Source of the DNA: Herbaspirillum sp. CF444
Lineage (GTDB): Bacteria; Pseudomonadota; Gammaproteobacteria; Burkholderiales; Burkholderiaceae_D
Length of the DNA stretch: 64,000 bases
NCBI RefSeq assembly: GCF_000282135.1
Contig: NZ_AKJW01000070.1
Location: 1-64,000, forward strand
Reading direction: 5' to 3'
Under the pieces are notes generated by a model. It was given only the letters and a program-made list of their open reading frames with translations, was not told the DNA's origin and did not search any database. Each line of letters begins with the position of its first letter. Position 1 is the first letter of the stretch. Positions 38,018 through 47,555 of the stretch are shown here, piece by piece. The position numbers and the translations under genes were made by a program.

Positions 38018-38272
38018 GCTGTTGTCTCCAGTTTTTATAGGTCGGTATCCGCGTCAAGGCGGCTTCCTCAGAGGATGCGCCTTATTTCTGCCGGATGCAG
38101 TGCAGCTTGTCTGGCTGCGGCAATCGACATGTCTGTCGACTGCCTTCGAGATTCTCCGGTCGCTTTCTGTGAGCTTGCCTGGGGAATCCGTGATTGAATG
38201 TAAAAGGTTTGTTGGTGAAGTACAATTAATTTATTTTTAAGAATCGTGTAGAAAATTTAAAGAGTTGACGCC

Positions 38273-39187
38273 ATGTATCTTCCTCTTCGCTCGATCAGTG
38301 TTTTCCACGCGGTAGCACGCTCCGGCAGCATTTCGAGCGCAGCGGAAGAACTCAATGTCACCCCTTCGGCGGTCAGCCAACAGATCCAGGCGCTGGAGAC
38401 GCATCTCGGCACTTCGTTGATGGTCAAGGTCGGCCGCGGCGTCGCCCTGACCGAAGCCGGCGAGCGCTATTTTTCCATGATCGCCGAGGAGATCGACCGC
38501 ATTTCCGAGGCGACGCAAAGTATTCGCGGCCTGCGTCCCGTCACGCTGCTGACGGTGCGGGCGACGCCGACCTTGTCGAGCAAGTGGTTGCTGCCGCGAC
38601 TACGTTCATTCCTGGATGCCAATCCTGACCTGGAAGTACGGCTGAACGGCACCAATGAAGTGACCGATTTCACGCGCGAGACGGTGGACGTGGAAATCCG
38701 CCACGGGCGTGGCCAATGGCCGGGCCTGTTCACGGAAGGACTGACCGAGGAATGGTTTTTCCCGGTGTGCAGCCCCTCTCATGCGGCAGCGGGCAGCATG
38801 AGCGTCGCCGACGTGGCGCAACATCGGCTGATTCAGTCTGTCAAGTCGCAGGTGCAATGGCCATACTGGTTTTCCATGAGCAAGATCACGCCGCCGAATC
38901 AGATGCGCCGGGTTCTGTTCGATCGCAGCCACATGGCGGTCGATGCGGCCGCCGACGGCATCGGTCTGGCGTTGGAAAGCAGCCTGATGATGTGGCGCGA
39001 ACTGCGCGACGGCAGCCTGGTTTGTCCGGTGCGCAATCCGCCGAAGATTTCCCAAACCACCCAATGGATCGTCTGCCCGGTTGATCACCTGCGTAAAAAC
39101 AAAGTCAGCCTCTTCATTGACTGGCTGCGCGTGGAAGTCGCGCAATGGCAGGCGGAACAGGCGCAGTATCTGCGTTTACCGTTCTAG
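38273..39187 (+). CDS. LysR-family regulator, GcvA-like
   Basis: 304-aa LysR regulator. Its N-terminal helix-turn-helix is of the GcvA type (PLRSISVFHAVARSGSISSA, then AEELNVTPSAVSQQIQALE), followed by an effector domain (LTVRATPTLSSKWLLPRL). It is divergent from the TRAP operon with a 255-bp gap, the classical LysR arrangement, so it most likely controls the transporter. Effector unknown. Confidence 0.9.
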   Translation: MYLPLRSISVFHAVARSGSISSAAEELNVTPSAVSQQIQALETHLGTSLMVKVGRGVALTEAGERYFSMIAEEIDRISEATQSIRGLRPVTLLTVRATPTLSSKWLLPRLRSFLDANPDLEVRLNGTNEVTDFTRETVDVEIRHGRGQWPGLFTEGLTEEWFFPVCSPSHAAAGSMSVADVAQHRLIQSVKSQVQWPYWFSMSKITPPNQMRRVLFDRSHMAVDAAADGIGLALESSLMMWRELRDGSLVCPVRNPPKISQTTQWIVCPVDHLRKNKVSLFIDWLRVEVAQWQAEQAQYLRLPF

Positions 39188-39504
39188 AAGTTACCTCTTC
39201 CTTTTCTCTCCTCTTTCCCTCGTCTTTTCTACTTTTTAGAAAAACTAAGCATTTCCATCGTAAATGTTAATTGTTTTAACAGGATGCGCTGAGTAAACTT
39301 TTTTGCACGAGTTGGGCGAGTCCAAGCTGCGCAAGAAGCAGTTCGCTCAATGCGTAAGAGTCTGTCGGCTGGTTTGTCCCATGGCGCTGGTTCACGCGTG
39401 GTGGCGCAAGGCATAACGGCAATTTCACGCTTTCAGGTATCGCACCCAAAGCCCAGAACGCGAGAGACAAGGGCGATACCTTCTGTCATTGACGAGGATT
39501 AAAA
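39188..39504. other. Intergenic stretch before the oxidoreductase gene
   Basis: 317 bp, AT-rich in its first third. It contains a small palindrome GTTAATTGTTTTAAC near 39265-39279, which could be a LysR-type site, and a GAGGATT ribosome site before 39505. Nothing else recognised. Confidence 0.4.
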
Positions 39505-40872
39505 ATGAATCTGTACAGCTTGCTGCGCGAACGCGCGGCGGCCGGTCGCCCGGTGCGCGTCGGCCTGGTCGGCGCCGGTAAATTCGGTTCCATGGTGTTG
39601 GCGCAGGCCCGGCTTATCGAAGGCATGCATATCGTCGGCGTCGCCGATCTGAATGTGGAAAAAGCCCATGCCGCGCTGGAACGCGTGGGCTGGGAAAAGG
39701 CCAGATATCAGGCCAAAACGCTCGGCGACGCGGTCAAGAACGGCACTACCTGCGTGCTGGAAAACGCCGCCGCGCTGGCCGATTGCCAGGAAATAGAGTG
39801 CATCATCGAAGCGACTGGTCATCCAATCGCCGGCGTGCGCCACGCCTTGTCGGCCATTGATGGCGGCAAGCACGTGGTGATGGTCAATGTGGAAGCCGAC
39901 GCCATGTGCGGCCCCTTGCTGGCTGCGCGCGCCAAGGCCAAGGGTCTGGTCTACAGCATGGCCTATGGCGACCAGCCTGCAATCATTTGTGAACTGGTCG
40001 ATTGGGCGCGGTCCTGCGGTTTCGAACTGGTCTCGGCAGGCAAGGGCATGAACTACGAGCCGCGTTACCGTTATTCGACTCCCGACACTGTCTGGGGATT
40101 CTTCGGCTGGACCGAAGAAGAGGTCGCCAAGGGCGATTTCAATCCCAAGATGTACAACTCTTTCACCGACGGCACCAAAGCCGCGATTGAAATGGCGGCT
40201 GTCGCCAACGGCACCGGCCTCGATTGTCCTGACGATGGGCTGGCATTTCCGCCTACCGGCCTGCACGATCTGGCCAGCGTATTCCGCCCAGCAGCCGACG
40301 GCGGCCGACTGGCGCGCAGCGGCCTGGTCGACATCGCCGCCAGCCAGGAGCCGGATGGTCGCGAAGTCTTCAACAACATCCGCTATGGCGTCTTCGTCAC
40401 CTTCAAGGCGCCGACTGAATATGCGCGCGCCTGCTTCAAGCAATACGGCCTGCTGGTCGACAAGTCGGGTTGGTATGGCTCGATGTGGCGACCGTTCCAC
40501 ATGATCGGCCTGGAAACCAGTATCAGCGTGTTGTCGGCAGTATTGCGCGGGGAATCCACCGGATGCTCGAAGGAATTCCGTGGCGATGCCGTTGCTACCG
40601 CCAAGCGCGACTTGCAGGCCGGCGAGATGCTGGACGGCGAAGGCGGCTATGCCGTGTGGGCCAATGCGATCCCTGCTTCGAAGAGCCTCGCGTTGGGTGC
40701 GTTGCCGATCGGTCTGGCGCACAACGTCAAGCTCAAGCGCCCTGTGAAGAAAGACACTGTCGTTCGCTTCGAGGATGTCGAGCTGTCGAGCGATCTGGAC
40801 GTGGTGAAACTGCGTCAGGAAATGGAACGGCATGCTCGCGCCAATCCGGGTGGCAGCATCTTGTTGCGTTAG
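39505..40872 (+). CDS. SAF-domain NAD(P)-dependent oxidoreductase (homoserine-dehydrogenase-like)
   Basis: 455-aa protein with an N-terminal Rossmann domain (VRVGLVGAGKFGSMVLAQA), an EATGHP segment after the fourth strand as in homoserine-dehydrogenase-like enzymes, a central catalytic domain (GKGMNYEPRYRYSTPDTVWG) and a C-terminal SAF domain (LPIGLAHNVKLKRPVKKDT). Such proteins are often found in sugar-acid and four-carbon acid gene clusters, but I know of no firm reaction for this group. It leads an operon with an ABM protein and a tartronate semialdehyde reductase-like gene, next to the ttu tartrate genes. Probably it oxidises or reduces a tartrate- or tetronate-related compound. Confidence 0.75.
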   Translation: MNLYSLLRERAAAGRPVRVGLVGAGKFGSMVLAQARLIEGMHIVGVADLNVEKAHAALERVGWEKARYQAKTLGDAVKNGTTCVLENAAALADCQEIECIIEATGHPIAGVRHALSAIDGGKHVVMVNVEADAMCGPLLAARAKAKGLVYSMAYGDQPAIICELVDWARSCGFELVSAGKGMNYEPRYRYSTPDTVWGFFGWTEEEVAKGDFNPKMYNSFTDGTKAAIEMAAVANGTGLDCPDDGLAFPPTGLHDLASVFRPAADGGRLARSGLVDIAASQEPDGREVFNNIRYGVFVTFKAPTEYARACFKQYGLLVDKSGWYGSMWRPFHMIGLETSISVLSAVLRGESTGCSKEFRGDAVATAKRDLQAGEMLDGEGGYAVWANAIPASKSLALGALPIGLAHNVKLKRPVKKDTVVRFEDVELSSDLDVVKLRQEMERHARANPGGSILLR

Positions 40873-40881
40873 GAGTCGCGC

Positions 40882-41199
40882 ATGACAGATGTCGCAACAG
40901 CATTTGTCGTCATTGCAGAGTTCGAGGTCAAGTCCGCCAGCATGGCGGATTTCCTCGCGCTGGCGCATGACGATGCTTATCATTCGGTCGTCGATGAAAC
41001 AGGTTGCCGCCAGTTCGACGTTGTGTGTTTTCCGGACTCGACGCGTGTGCTTTTTTACGAAGTCTATGACAACCGGGCTGCATTCGATCTGCATCTGGAA
41101 ACGCCGCATCTGGCGCGTTTCAGGGTGGGCTTCCCAGCCTGTATTGAGCGGGAATTGCCGGTGCGTTTTGGTAGCGGCAGAGTCGGAAGCGCAATATGA
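40882..41199 (+). CDS. ABM-domain protein, putative quinol monooxygenase
   Basis: 105-aa antibiotic-biosynthesis-monooxygenase (ABM) fold protein. Recognisable parts are FVVIAEFEVKSASMADFLAL, DETGCRQFDVVCF and RVLFYEVYDNRAAFDLHLET. Members are annotated as YgiN/LsrG-like, a family including small isomerases and cofactor-free oxygenases. Ten bp after the SAF oxidoreductase gene, and its stop overlaps the next start (ATGA), so it belongs to the pathway. Specific reaction unknown. Confidence 0.82.
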   Translation: MTDVATAFVVIAEFEVKSASMADFLALAHDDAYHSVVDETGCRQFDVVCFPDSTRVLFYEVYDNRAAFDLHLETPHLARFRVGFPACIERELPVRFGSGRVGSAI

Positions 41200-42092
41200 C
41201 GGCGCCGCTCAACATCGGAACAATCGGCTTTATCGGCACCGGCATCATGGGTTTTCCAATGGCACGCCATCTGGCGCAGGCCGGCTATCGCGTGCAGGCC
41301 TGGAATCGTACCCCGGAGAAGGCGCAGCGCCTCTCCGCATGCGGCGCCACGATAGTCGCCGAGGCCACCGACGTCGTCCGCAATGCAGATGCGTTGATAT
41401 GCATGCTGAGTTCCGGCCCCAATTGTGATGCGCTGCTGCTGGGAGAGCACGGACTGATCGCGGGCATGCGCGCCGGAAGTCTGCTTGTCGTCATGAGTTC
41501 GATTCCCGTCGAGACCGCGCGTCATCAGGCGCAGCAGGCTGCGGCACGCGGGGTCGCCTACGTCGATGCTCCGGTATCCGGCGGCGAAAAGGGCGCGATC
41601 GAAGCCAGCCTGGCAATCATGGCGGGCGGCACTGCGCAGGCCTATGAACAAGCATTGCCGTTGCTGGAAAAAATGGGACGCCCGACGCATGTCGGTCCGG
41701 CAGGATCCGGAGAACTGGCCAAGTTGGTCAATCAGATGATGGTTGCCAACAACATCGCCAGCGTGGCCGAAGCTTTGCTATTGGCTGAGCGCGGCGGCGC
41801 AGATCCGGCGAAAGTTCGGGAAGCATTGCTTGGCGGCTTTGCAGACTCGACGATATTGCGCCAACATGCGCTGCGCATGATTAGCGGCGACTTTGCCCCA
41901 GGCGGCCCGGCACGCTATCAGGTCAAAGACACAGGCACTGCGATTCGTTTCGCCGCTAGCGTGGGGCTGGATTTGCCGATGCTGAACAAAGCCGATCAGC
42001 TATTCTCCGACATGCTGGAAAACGGAGACGGCGATCTTGATCACAGCGGAATCATACGGGAACTGCGTCGGCGTAATCAGCTCCCGCCGTGA
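41196..42092 (+). CDS. Tartronate semialdehyde reductase-like (3-hydroxyisobutyrate dehydrogenase family)
   Basis: 298-aa beta-hydroxyacid dehydrogenase. The Rossmann motif is GFIGTGIMGFPMARHLAQAG, the substrate loop is DAPVSGGEKGA, and the catalytic Lys is in LAKLVNQMMVANNIA. GarR/GlxR members of this family reduce tartronate semialdehyde (2-hydroxy-3-oxopropanoate) to glycerate, which fits the glycerate kinase encoded 2.4 kb downstream. Hydroxyisobutyrate or related acids are alternatives. Its ATG overlaps the ABM stop, and it converges on the LysR gene at 42142. Confidence 0.88.
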   Translation: MTAPLNIGTIGFIGTGIMGFPMARHLAQAGYRVQAWNRTPEKAQRLSACGATIVAEATDVVRNADALICMLSSGPNCDALLLGEHGLIAGMRAGSLLVVMSSIPVETARHQAQQAAARGVAYVDAPVSGGEKGAIEASLAIMAGGTAQAYEQALPLLEKMGRPTHVGPAGSGELAKLVNQMMVANNIASVAEALLLAERGGADPAKVREALLGGFADSTILRQHALRMISGDFAPGGPARYQVKDTGTAIRFAASVGLDLPMLNKADQLFSDMLENGDGDLDHSGIIRELRRRNQLPP

Positions 42093-42141
42093 AGCGCAAT
42101 TTTTGCTTCTTGCCGGCCGCAGGCGTCGTCTGTGCAGTGGC

Positions 42142-43062
42142 TCATTTAACGGCAATGTTTGAGATTTCTTTCTCGATAAAATCGACAAAACTGCGAATAC
42201 GATTAGACATTTGATGACGCTGCGAATAAACCGCAAAGATGTCCGCATTGGGGGTCTGCCAACTTGCGAGTACCTGCACCAACCGGCCGTCCTGTAAATA
42301 GGGCCGAATATCCCATTCGGCACGCATCAGGATACCGTGGCCATCCAACGCCCATTTCACAGCAATCTCACCGTCGTTAGTAGTAAGGTTGCCGCGTATT
42401 TTCACCGTTTCGGTCTTGAGCGCCGTCCCGGAACCAATTGATAAGCGCCATACGCCATAGGCTTCGTCGCCCTGGCGGATGCCTACACAATTATGCTTGG
42501 TCAGGTCATGCGGTGTGAGCGGCATACCGCGTCGCTTCAAGTAATCCGGCGCAGCGCACAGCAAGCGCGAGTTGGCGGCGAGCCGACGAGCAACCACTCT
42601 CGTGTCAGGCGGTTCACCGAAACGTATGCAAACGTCGAAGCTATCGTCGGTGAGCGGCGGTGGCATGACGGACAGCTGTAATTGCACAGATACCTGCGGA
42701 TACTCTGCGACAAAGCGAGATATCACCGGCGCCACATGACTGCGGCCGAATCCAAGCGTGGCGTTGACCCGGAGCAAGCCTTCCGGGCGTCGCTTCGAGC
42801 TGCCCAGCAACTCGGACAACTCATCGATCTCGTCGAGAATACGCCGTGCGTGCACCAGGTACAGCTCCCCCTCCGGGGTCAGCATCATGCGCCGTGTGGT
42901 GCGATTGACCAACGGCACGCCGGCGCGGGTTTCCATCTGCGTCAAATGCTTGCTTACCGCCGCAGTGGTAAGGCCCAGCTCGCGTGCCGCTGCGCTAAGA
43001 CTGCCGGCCATTGCGAGAATCGAGAAGAAGCGCAGATCTGACGGAAGGACGACATCTTGCAT
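42142..43062 (-). CDS. ttuA: LysR-family regulator of the tartrate cluster (TtuA-like)
   Basis: 306-aa LysR regulator (CrgA/DmlR-type N-terminus: DLRFFSILAMAGSLSAAARE and TTAAVSKHLTQMETRAGV). It is divergent from the tartrate dehydrogenase gene with a 112-bp gap, the same order as ttuA-ttuC in Agrobacterium vitis. It probably activates the ttu genes in response to tartrate. The symbol is assigned by context rather than by unique sequence features. Confidence 0.82.
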   Translation of the reverse strand: MQDVVLPSDLRFFSILAMAGSLSAAARELGLTTAAVSKHLTQMETRAGVPLVNRTTRRMMLTPEGELYLVHARRILDEIDELSELLGSSKRRPEGLLRVNATLGFGRSHVAPVISRFVAEYPQVSVQLQLSVMPPPLTDDSFDVCIRFGEPPDTRVVARRLAANSRLLCAAPDYLKRRGMPLTPHDLTKHNCVGIRQGDEAYGVWRLSIGSGTALKTETVKIRGNLTTNDGEIAVKWALDGHGILMRAEWDIRPYLQDGRLVQVLASWQTPNADIFAVYSQRHQMSNRIRSFVDFIEKEISNIAVK

Positions 43063-43174
43063 TGCGTTTATTGTTGAATATAAGTTAAGAACGCTTTAAT
43101 TTTAGCACCGGTTTTTGCGAAAAAAGAGAGGTAGAGTGCGCTCACACCAAAACATTTTTTGAAAGGCTGGAGAC

Positions 43175-44272
43175 ATGAAAACCTATCGCATCGCGACAAT
43201 TCCCGGTGACGGCATCGGCAAAGAAGTGGTTCCGGCAGGCCAAAAGGTATTGGAAGCGTTGGCCAGGACAAGCAAGTCTTTCGCTTTCGATTTCCAGGAT
43301 TTTGAGTGGGGCGGCGATTACTACCGCAAGACCGGCGCCATGATGCCGGCAGACGGGCTGGATGCGCTGCGCGACAAGGACGCCATCCTGTTCGGTTCGG
43401 CTGGCGACCCGGATATTCCTGACCATGTCACTCTGTGGGGCCTGCGCCTGAAGATTTGCCAAGGCTTTGATCAATACGCGAATGTCCGTCCGACACGCAT
43501 TCTGCCCGGCATCGACGGTCCGCTGAAGCGTTGCAGGCAAGAAGACCTGAACTGGGTCATCGTCCGCGAAAATTCGGAAGGCGAATATGCGGGCGTGGGC
43601 GGTCGTGTTCATCAAGGTCATCCGATTGAGGCCGCAACGGACCTCTCGCTGATGACGCGTGCCGGCGTTGAACGCATCATGCGTTTCGCATTCCGCCTGG
43701 CGCAATCCCGTCCGCGCAAGTTGTTGACTGTCGTGACAAAGAGCAACGCTCAACGCCACGCCATGGTGATGTGGGACGAAATCGCGGTTCAAATCTCGAA
43801 AGAATTCCCTGACGTGACATGGGACAAGGAACTGGTCGACGCCGCTACGGCGCGCATGGTCAATCGTCCCGCAACTCTCGACACAATCGTCGCCACGAAT
43901 CTGCATGCAGACATTCTGAGCGACCTGGCGGCGGCACTGGCCGGCAGCCTGGGCATCGCGCCGACCGGCAATATCGATCCGGAGCGCCGTTATCCATCGA
44001 TGTTCGAACCAATCCACGGTTCCGCCTTCGACATCATGGGCAAGGGCCTGGCCAATCCGGTCGGCACGTTCTGGTCCGTCGTGATGCTGCTCGAACATCT
44101 GGGCGAGAACGAAGCCGCCAGGCGTGTCATGCAAGCAGTTGAAGCCGTCACCGCGGATACGTCCTTGCATACCCGCGATCTCGGCGGCAACGCGACGACC
44201 GCACAGGTGACCGCAGCTGTTTGCACATTCCTCGAAAAAAACGCCGCGCCGGTGGAAAAAGCAGCAGCCTGA
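43175..44272 (+). CDS. ttuC: Tartrate dehydrogenase/decarboxylase
   Basis: 365-aa enzyme of the isocitrate/isopropylmalate dehydrogenase family, tartrate dehydrogenase branch. It starts YRIATIPGDGIGKEVVPAG and carries IVRENSEGEYAGVGG in place of the isopropylmalate-type loop. The metal-binding aspartates are in DAATARM and NLHADILSDLAAAL, and EPIHGSAFDIMGKG follows. With NAD and a divalent metal it converts tartrate to oxaloglycolate, and can decarboxylate to glycerate. Product and context agree with the glycerate kinase gene next in line. GAAAGGC precedes the ATG. Confidence 0.92.
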   Translation: MKTYRIATIPGDGIGKEVVPAGQKVLEALARTSKSFAFDFQDFEWGGDYYRKTGAMMPADGLDALRDKDAILFGSAGDPDIPDHVTLWGLRLKICQGFDQYANVRPTRILPGIDGPLKRCRQEDLNWVIVRENSEGEYAGVGGRVHQGHPIEAATDLSLMTRAGVERIMRFAFRLAQSRPRKLLTVVTKSNAQRHAMVMWDEIAVQISKEFPDVTWDKELVDAATARMVNRPATLDTIVATNLHADILSDLAAALAGSLGIAPTGNIDPERRYPSMFEPIHGSAFDIMGKGLANPVGTFWSVVMLLEHLGENEAARRVMQAVEAVTADTSLHTRDLGGNATTAQVTAAVCTFLEKNAAPVEKAAA

Positions 44273-44285
44273 TTCGCCGCCAATG

Positions 44286-44313
44286 GCACTGCCCGGAGGG
44301 ATTCGGGCAGTGC
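44286..44313 (+). promoter_or_regulatory. Hairpin in the ttuC-ttuD gap
   Basis: GCACTGCCCG pairs perfectly with CGGGCAGTGC over an eight-base loop, 13 bp after the ttuC stop. It has no T-run, so it could be a processing or stability element that lets ttuC be expressed apart from ttuD (the gap is 276 bp). Confidence 0.55.
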
Positions 44314-44548
44314 GGCTGCTCAGCAATGAGCGCCGGATTCCCCAAAATCTCAAACGCAGATCGCGTCCCGCGACGTGGTCCGGGAAGCGCACGCGTCACG
44401 ACGTTTGGCGCGGACAAAACATAAAAAAGTACGAGGAGCGAACCGGCGCCTGGCGCAGGGAGTCGGCTGCCTCTTGCAAGAATACAGCTGGAGACACCAT
44501 GTTTATTGCATTTCCTGATTCCCGGCCGGCCCCTTCGCAGAGCTGGAA

Positions 44549-45877
44549 ATGAGCACATCCAACGAATCCCTGCCTTCCGGAGGCATCGATATTCGCTCTG
44601 CTGCGACCATTGACCGTCTCCTGAAAGACATGTTTGACGCGGCAGTGGCCATTGCCCAGCCAACTTCCCGGGTCCCAGGGTTTTTACCCGCACCACCTCG
44701 GGGTCGCCTGATTGTCATCGGCGCCGGCAAGGCGTCCGCGGCCATGGCAAAAGCAGTCGAAGATAACTGGCCGGGACCGCTCGAAGGCACGGTCGTTACG
44801 CGTTACGGCTATGCCGTACCGTGCAAGAGAATCGAGATACTGGAGGCATCGCATCCGGTGCCGGATGCCAATGGCCTCGCGGCAGCCAAGAAAATCCTGG
44901 AACATGTGGCGGGATTGACGGCCGACGACATGGTTCTTTGTCTGATCTCGGGCGGCGGTTCGGCGCTGCTTCCACTGCCGGCCAGCGGGCTGACGCTGGA
45001 ACACAAGCAGGCGATTAATCAGGAGCTATTGGCCAGCGGCGCCAGCATTTCAGAAATGAATTGCGTGCGTCGCCACCTCTCTGCCATTAAAGGCGGACGC
45101 CTGGCGGCGGCATGCTTTCCGGCTCGTGTCGTTAATCTGATCATTTCGGATGTGCCCGCGGATGGCGTGAACGACATAGCATCAGGGCCAACGGTGCCCG
45201 ACTCATCGACATGCGCGGATGCGATCGCGGTATTGCGTCGTTATGCCATCACCGTTCCCGCCAACGTCATGGCAATGCTGGAGGATGGTCAATTAGAGTC
45301 GTTGAAATCCGACGACCCACGTCTTCCGCCTATCGAAACACATCTCATCGCCACACCACAGCTTGCGCTGGAGGCGGCGGCAAAGCAGGCCAGAGCCGCC
45401 GGCATCGAGGCGCATATCCTTAGCGATGCCATTGAAGGCGAGGCCCGCGACGTCGGTAAGGTGATGGCGGCAATAGCGAGACAGGTAAGTCGCGGCGCAC
45501 AACCGTTTACGCCGCCGTGCGTGCTGCTATCAGGCGGAGAAACCACGGTCACCATTCGTGGTAGCGGACGTGGCGGTCGTAACGTCGAGTTCTTGCTATC
45601 CATGGGCATCGCGCTAAACGGCGAAGACCGGGTGTTTGCCATGGCCGGCGACACCGACGGAGTCGATGGCCAGGAAGAAATCGCCGGCGCCATTTTGCGA
45701 CCCGACACGCTCGTCCGCGCACGACAACAAGACATTCATCCACCCGCAAGCCTGGCAAACAATGACGCTCACGGATTTTTCCAGGCATTGGGCGATTCGG
45801 TCATTACCGGTCCAACGCTGACCAACGTGAACGATTTTCGAGCAATTTTCATTGCTGCCCGACCAGGCAATATTTAA
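44549..45877 (+). CDS. ttuD: Glycerate 2-kinase (MOFRL family, TtuD)
   Basis: 442-aa glycerate kinase of the GckA/TtuD (DUF4147-MOFRL) family. The N-terminal domain has GRLIVIGAGKASAAMA and CLISGGGSALLPLP. The C-terminal MOFRL domain has LLSGGETTVTI, GSGRGGRNVEFLLSM and AGDTDGVDGQEEIAGA. It phosphorylates D-glycerate to 2-phosphoglycerate. In A. vitis the homologue was first named hydroxypyruvate reductase, a label still found in databases. It lies 10 bp before the pyruvate kinase gene. Confidence 0.92.
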   Translation: MSTSNESLPSGGIDIRSAATIDRLLKDMFDAAVAIAQPTSRVPGFLPAPPRGRLIVIGAGKASAAMAKAVEDNWPGPLEGTVVTRYGYAVPCKRIEILEASHPVPDANGLAAAKKILEHVAGLTADDMVLCLISGGGSALLPLPASGLTLEHKQAINQELLASGASISEMNCVRRHLSAIKGGRLAAACFPARVVNLIISDVPADGVNDIASGPTVPDSSTCADAIAVLRRYAITVPANVMAMLEDGQLESLKSDDPRLPPIETHLIATPQLALEAAAKQARAAGIEAHILSDAIEGEARDVGKVMAAIARQVSRGAQPFTPPCVLLSGGETTVTIRGSGRGGRNVEFLLSMGIALNGEDRVFAMAGDTDGVDGQEEIAGAILRPDTLVRARQQDIHPPASLANNDAHGFFQALGDSVITGPTLTNVNDFRAIFIAARPGNI

Positions 45878-45887
45878 AGGAAGAAGC

Positions 45888-47306
45888 ATGCGTCGCAATA
45901 GAAATGCCAAGATTGTCGCCACGCTTGGCCCGGCCAGCACCAGTCGCGAGACTATCGAAGCATTGTTCAAGGCAGGCGTCGATGTGTTTCGCCTGAACTT
46001 CAGTCATGGAACGCATGAGGATCATCAGCGACGTCTGGAGCTGATCCGCTCGATCGAGCAAGAATACAAACGTCCAATCAGCGTATTGCTGGACTTGCAG
46101 GGACCAAAGCTCCGTATTGGCACCTTCTCGAATGGACCGATAACACTGCTACCGGGTTCCGTGTTTCACCTGGACCTGAATTCCGGCTTGCCAGGTGACG
46201 GAGGCCGGGTAGCATTGCCGCATCCCGAGATCTTTGCCGCCTTGAAGCCGGATACGAATCTGCTTCTCGATGATGGCCGCATTCAGCTTCGTGTGGAGCG
46301 ATGCGGTGCAGACTTTGCCGAAACCTCCGTCATTGTCGGCGGCGTCCTGTCCGAGCGCAAAGGAGTGAACGTTCCTGACGTCGTATTGCCCTTGTCGGCG
46401 ATGACTGAAAAGGACCATCGCGATCTGCGGTTCGGTTTGACCCTGGGCGTCGATTGGATTGCCCTGTCGTTCGTGCAACGCGTCGAAGACATTCTGGAAG
46501 TGCGAGAAATCGTCCAGGATCGGGCCGGTATCGTTGCCAAACTCGAAAAACCCGCCGCCATCCATCTGCTTGAAGAGATTGTGGCAGAAGCCGATGCCGT
46601 GATGGTCGCACGCGGTGACCTCGGCGTCGAGATGCCGGCAGAACGGGTGCCCGCCATACAAAAGCGTATCGTGCGTGCTTGTCGCCAGGCAGGAAAGCCG
46701 GTGATCGTGGCCACGCAAATGCTTGAGTCGATGATTTCGGCACCGGTTCCCACACGTGCAGAAGCCTCTGATGTCGCCACTGCCATTTACGACGGCGCCG
46801 ACGCAGTGATGCTATCTGCGGAATCCGCCAGCGGAAAATACCCGCTCGAAGCTGTTCGCATGATGGATCTCATCATCGCTCAGACAGAAAACGATCCGTA
46901 CTACCGCGAGACAATCGCCGCGTCGCATGCGGCTCCACGAGCAGACGCCGCGGATGCGATCGGCTACGCGGTGCGTCACGTTACGGGCCTGCTCAATGCG
47001 GTAGCGACGGTGGCATACACGACATCGGGATATTCGGCACTGCGCATGGCGCGCGAGCGCCCCCGAACGCCAATCCTGGGCATGACGCCGCGCCAAGCGA
47101 TCGCCCGCCGTCTGGCGCTGGCCTGGGGCGTTCATCCGGTACTTTGCCGCGAAGTCATTGATGCGCTGGAGGTTAGCGACCTGGCTTGCCGGACAGTACG
47201 GGAAGAAGGCTTCGGCGTCTCCGGGCAAACCGTGGTGATTTCTGCAGGCATGCCGTTCGGCACGCCTGGTACGACCAACCTGTTGCGTATCGCTCAAATC
47301 GATTGA
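45888..47306 (+). CDS. ttuE: Pyruvate kinase (TtuE)
   Basis: 472-aa pyruvate kinase. The barrel begins NAKIVATLGPASTSRETIEA and carries FRLNFSHGTHEDH, LLDLQGPKLRIG, the catalytic Lys in IVAKLEKPAAIH, VMVARGDLGVEMP and the family signature VATQMLESMI. The C-terminal domain (residues about 340-470) is complete. It is a second, pathway-linked copy of the glycolytic enzyme, draining phosphoenolpyruvate made from glycerate. AAAGGAAG precedes ATG 45888. Confidence 0.93.
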   Translation: MRRNRNAKIVATLGPASTSRETIEALFKAGVDVFRLNFSHGTHEDHQRRLELIRSIEQEYKRPISVLLDLQGPKLRIGTFSNGPITLLPGSVFHLDLNSGLPGDGGRVALPHPEIFAALKPDTNLLLDDGRIQLRVERCGADFAETSVIVGGVLSERKGVNVPDVVLPLSAMTEKDHRDLRFGLTLGVDWIALSFVQRVEDILEVREIVQDRAGIVAKLEKPAAIHLLEEIVAEADAVMVARGDLGVEMPAERVPAIQKRIVRACRQAGKPVIVATQMLESMISAPVPTRAEASDVATAIYDGADAVMLSAESASGKYPLEAVRMMDLIIAQTENDPYYRETIAASHAAPRADAADAIGYAVRHVTGLLNAVATVAYTTSGYSALRMARERPRTPILGMTPRQAIARRLALAWGVHPVLCREVIDALEVSDLACRTVREEGFGVSGQTVVISAGMPFGTPGTTNLLRIAQID

Positions 47307-47555
47307 GATTTTCACATGACCCAAATTGTAGACAGGCAATCCAAGCGTTGCGGCAAAGGTGGTGCTGGAATACGACGCCACAGGATGTGCCGTTGCGCCA
47401 TCGTATCGAGGCCGGGATTGCTTATGAGGCGTCATTTGCAGGAGCAAACGCAATTTCTGCTTTAACCGGGCAATGAAAAGAACTGGATCAACCAGCAATT
47501 GCCTTGTCCTTATTATTTTTCTACAACGCAGCGCTACACCTCCAAGGAGGAGACA

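Noticed and set aside
44549-45877. Hydroxypyruvate reductase, the older name for TtuD
   Set aside because: There is no Rossmann dehydrogenase domain; the MOFRL fold is that of glycerate 2-kinase.
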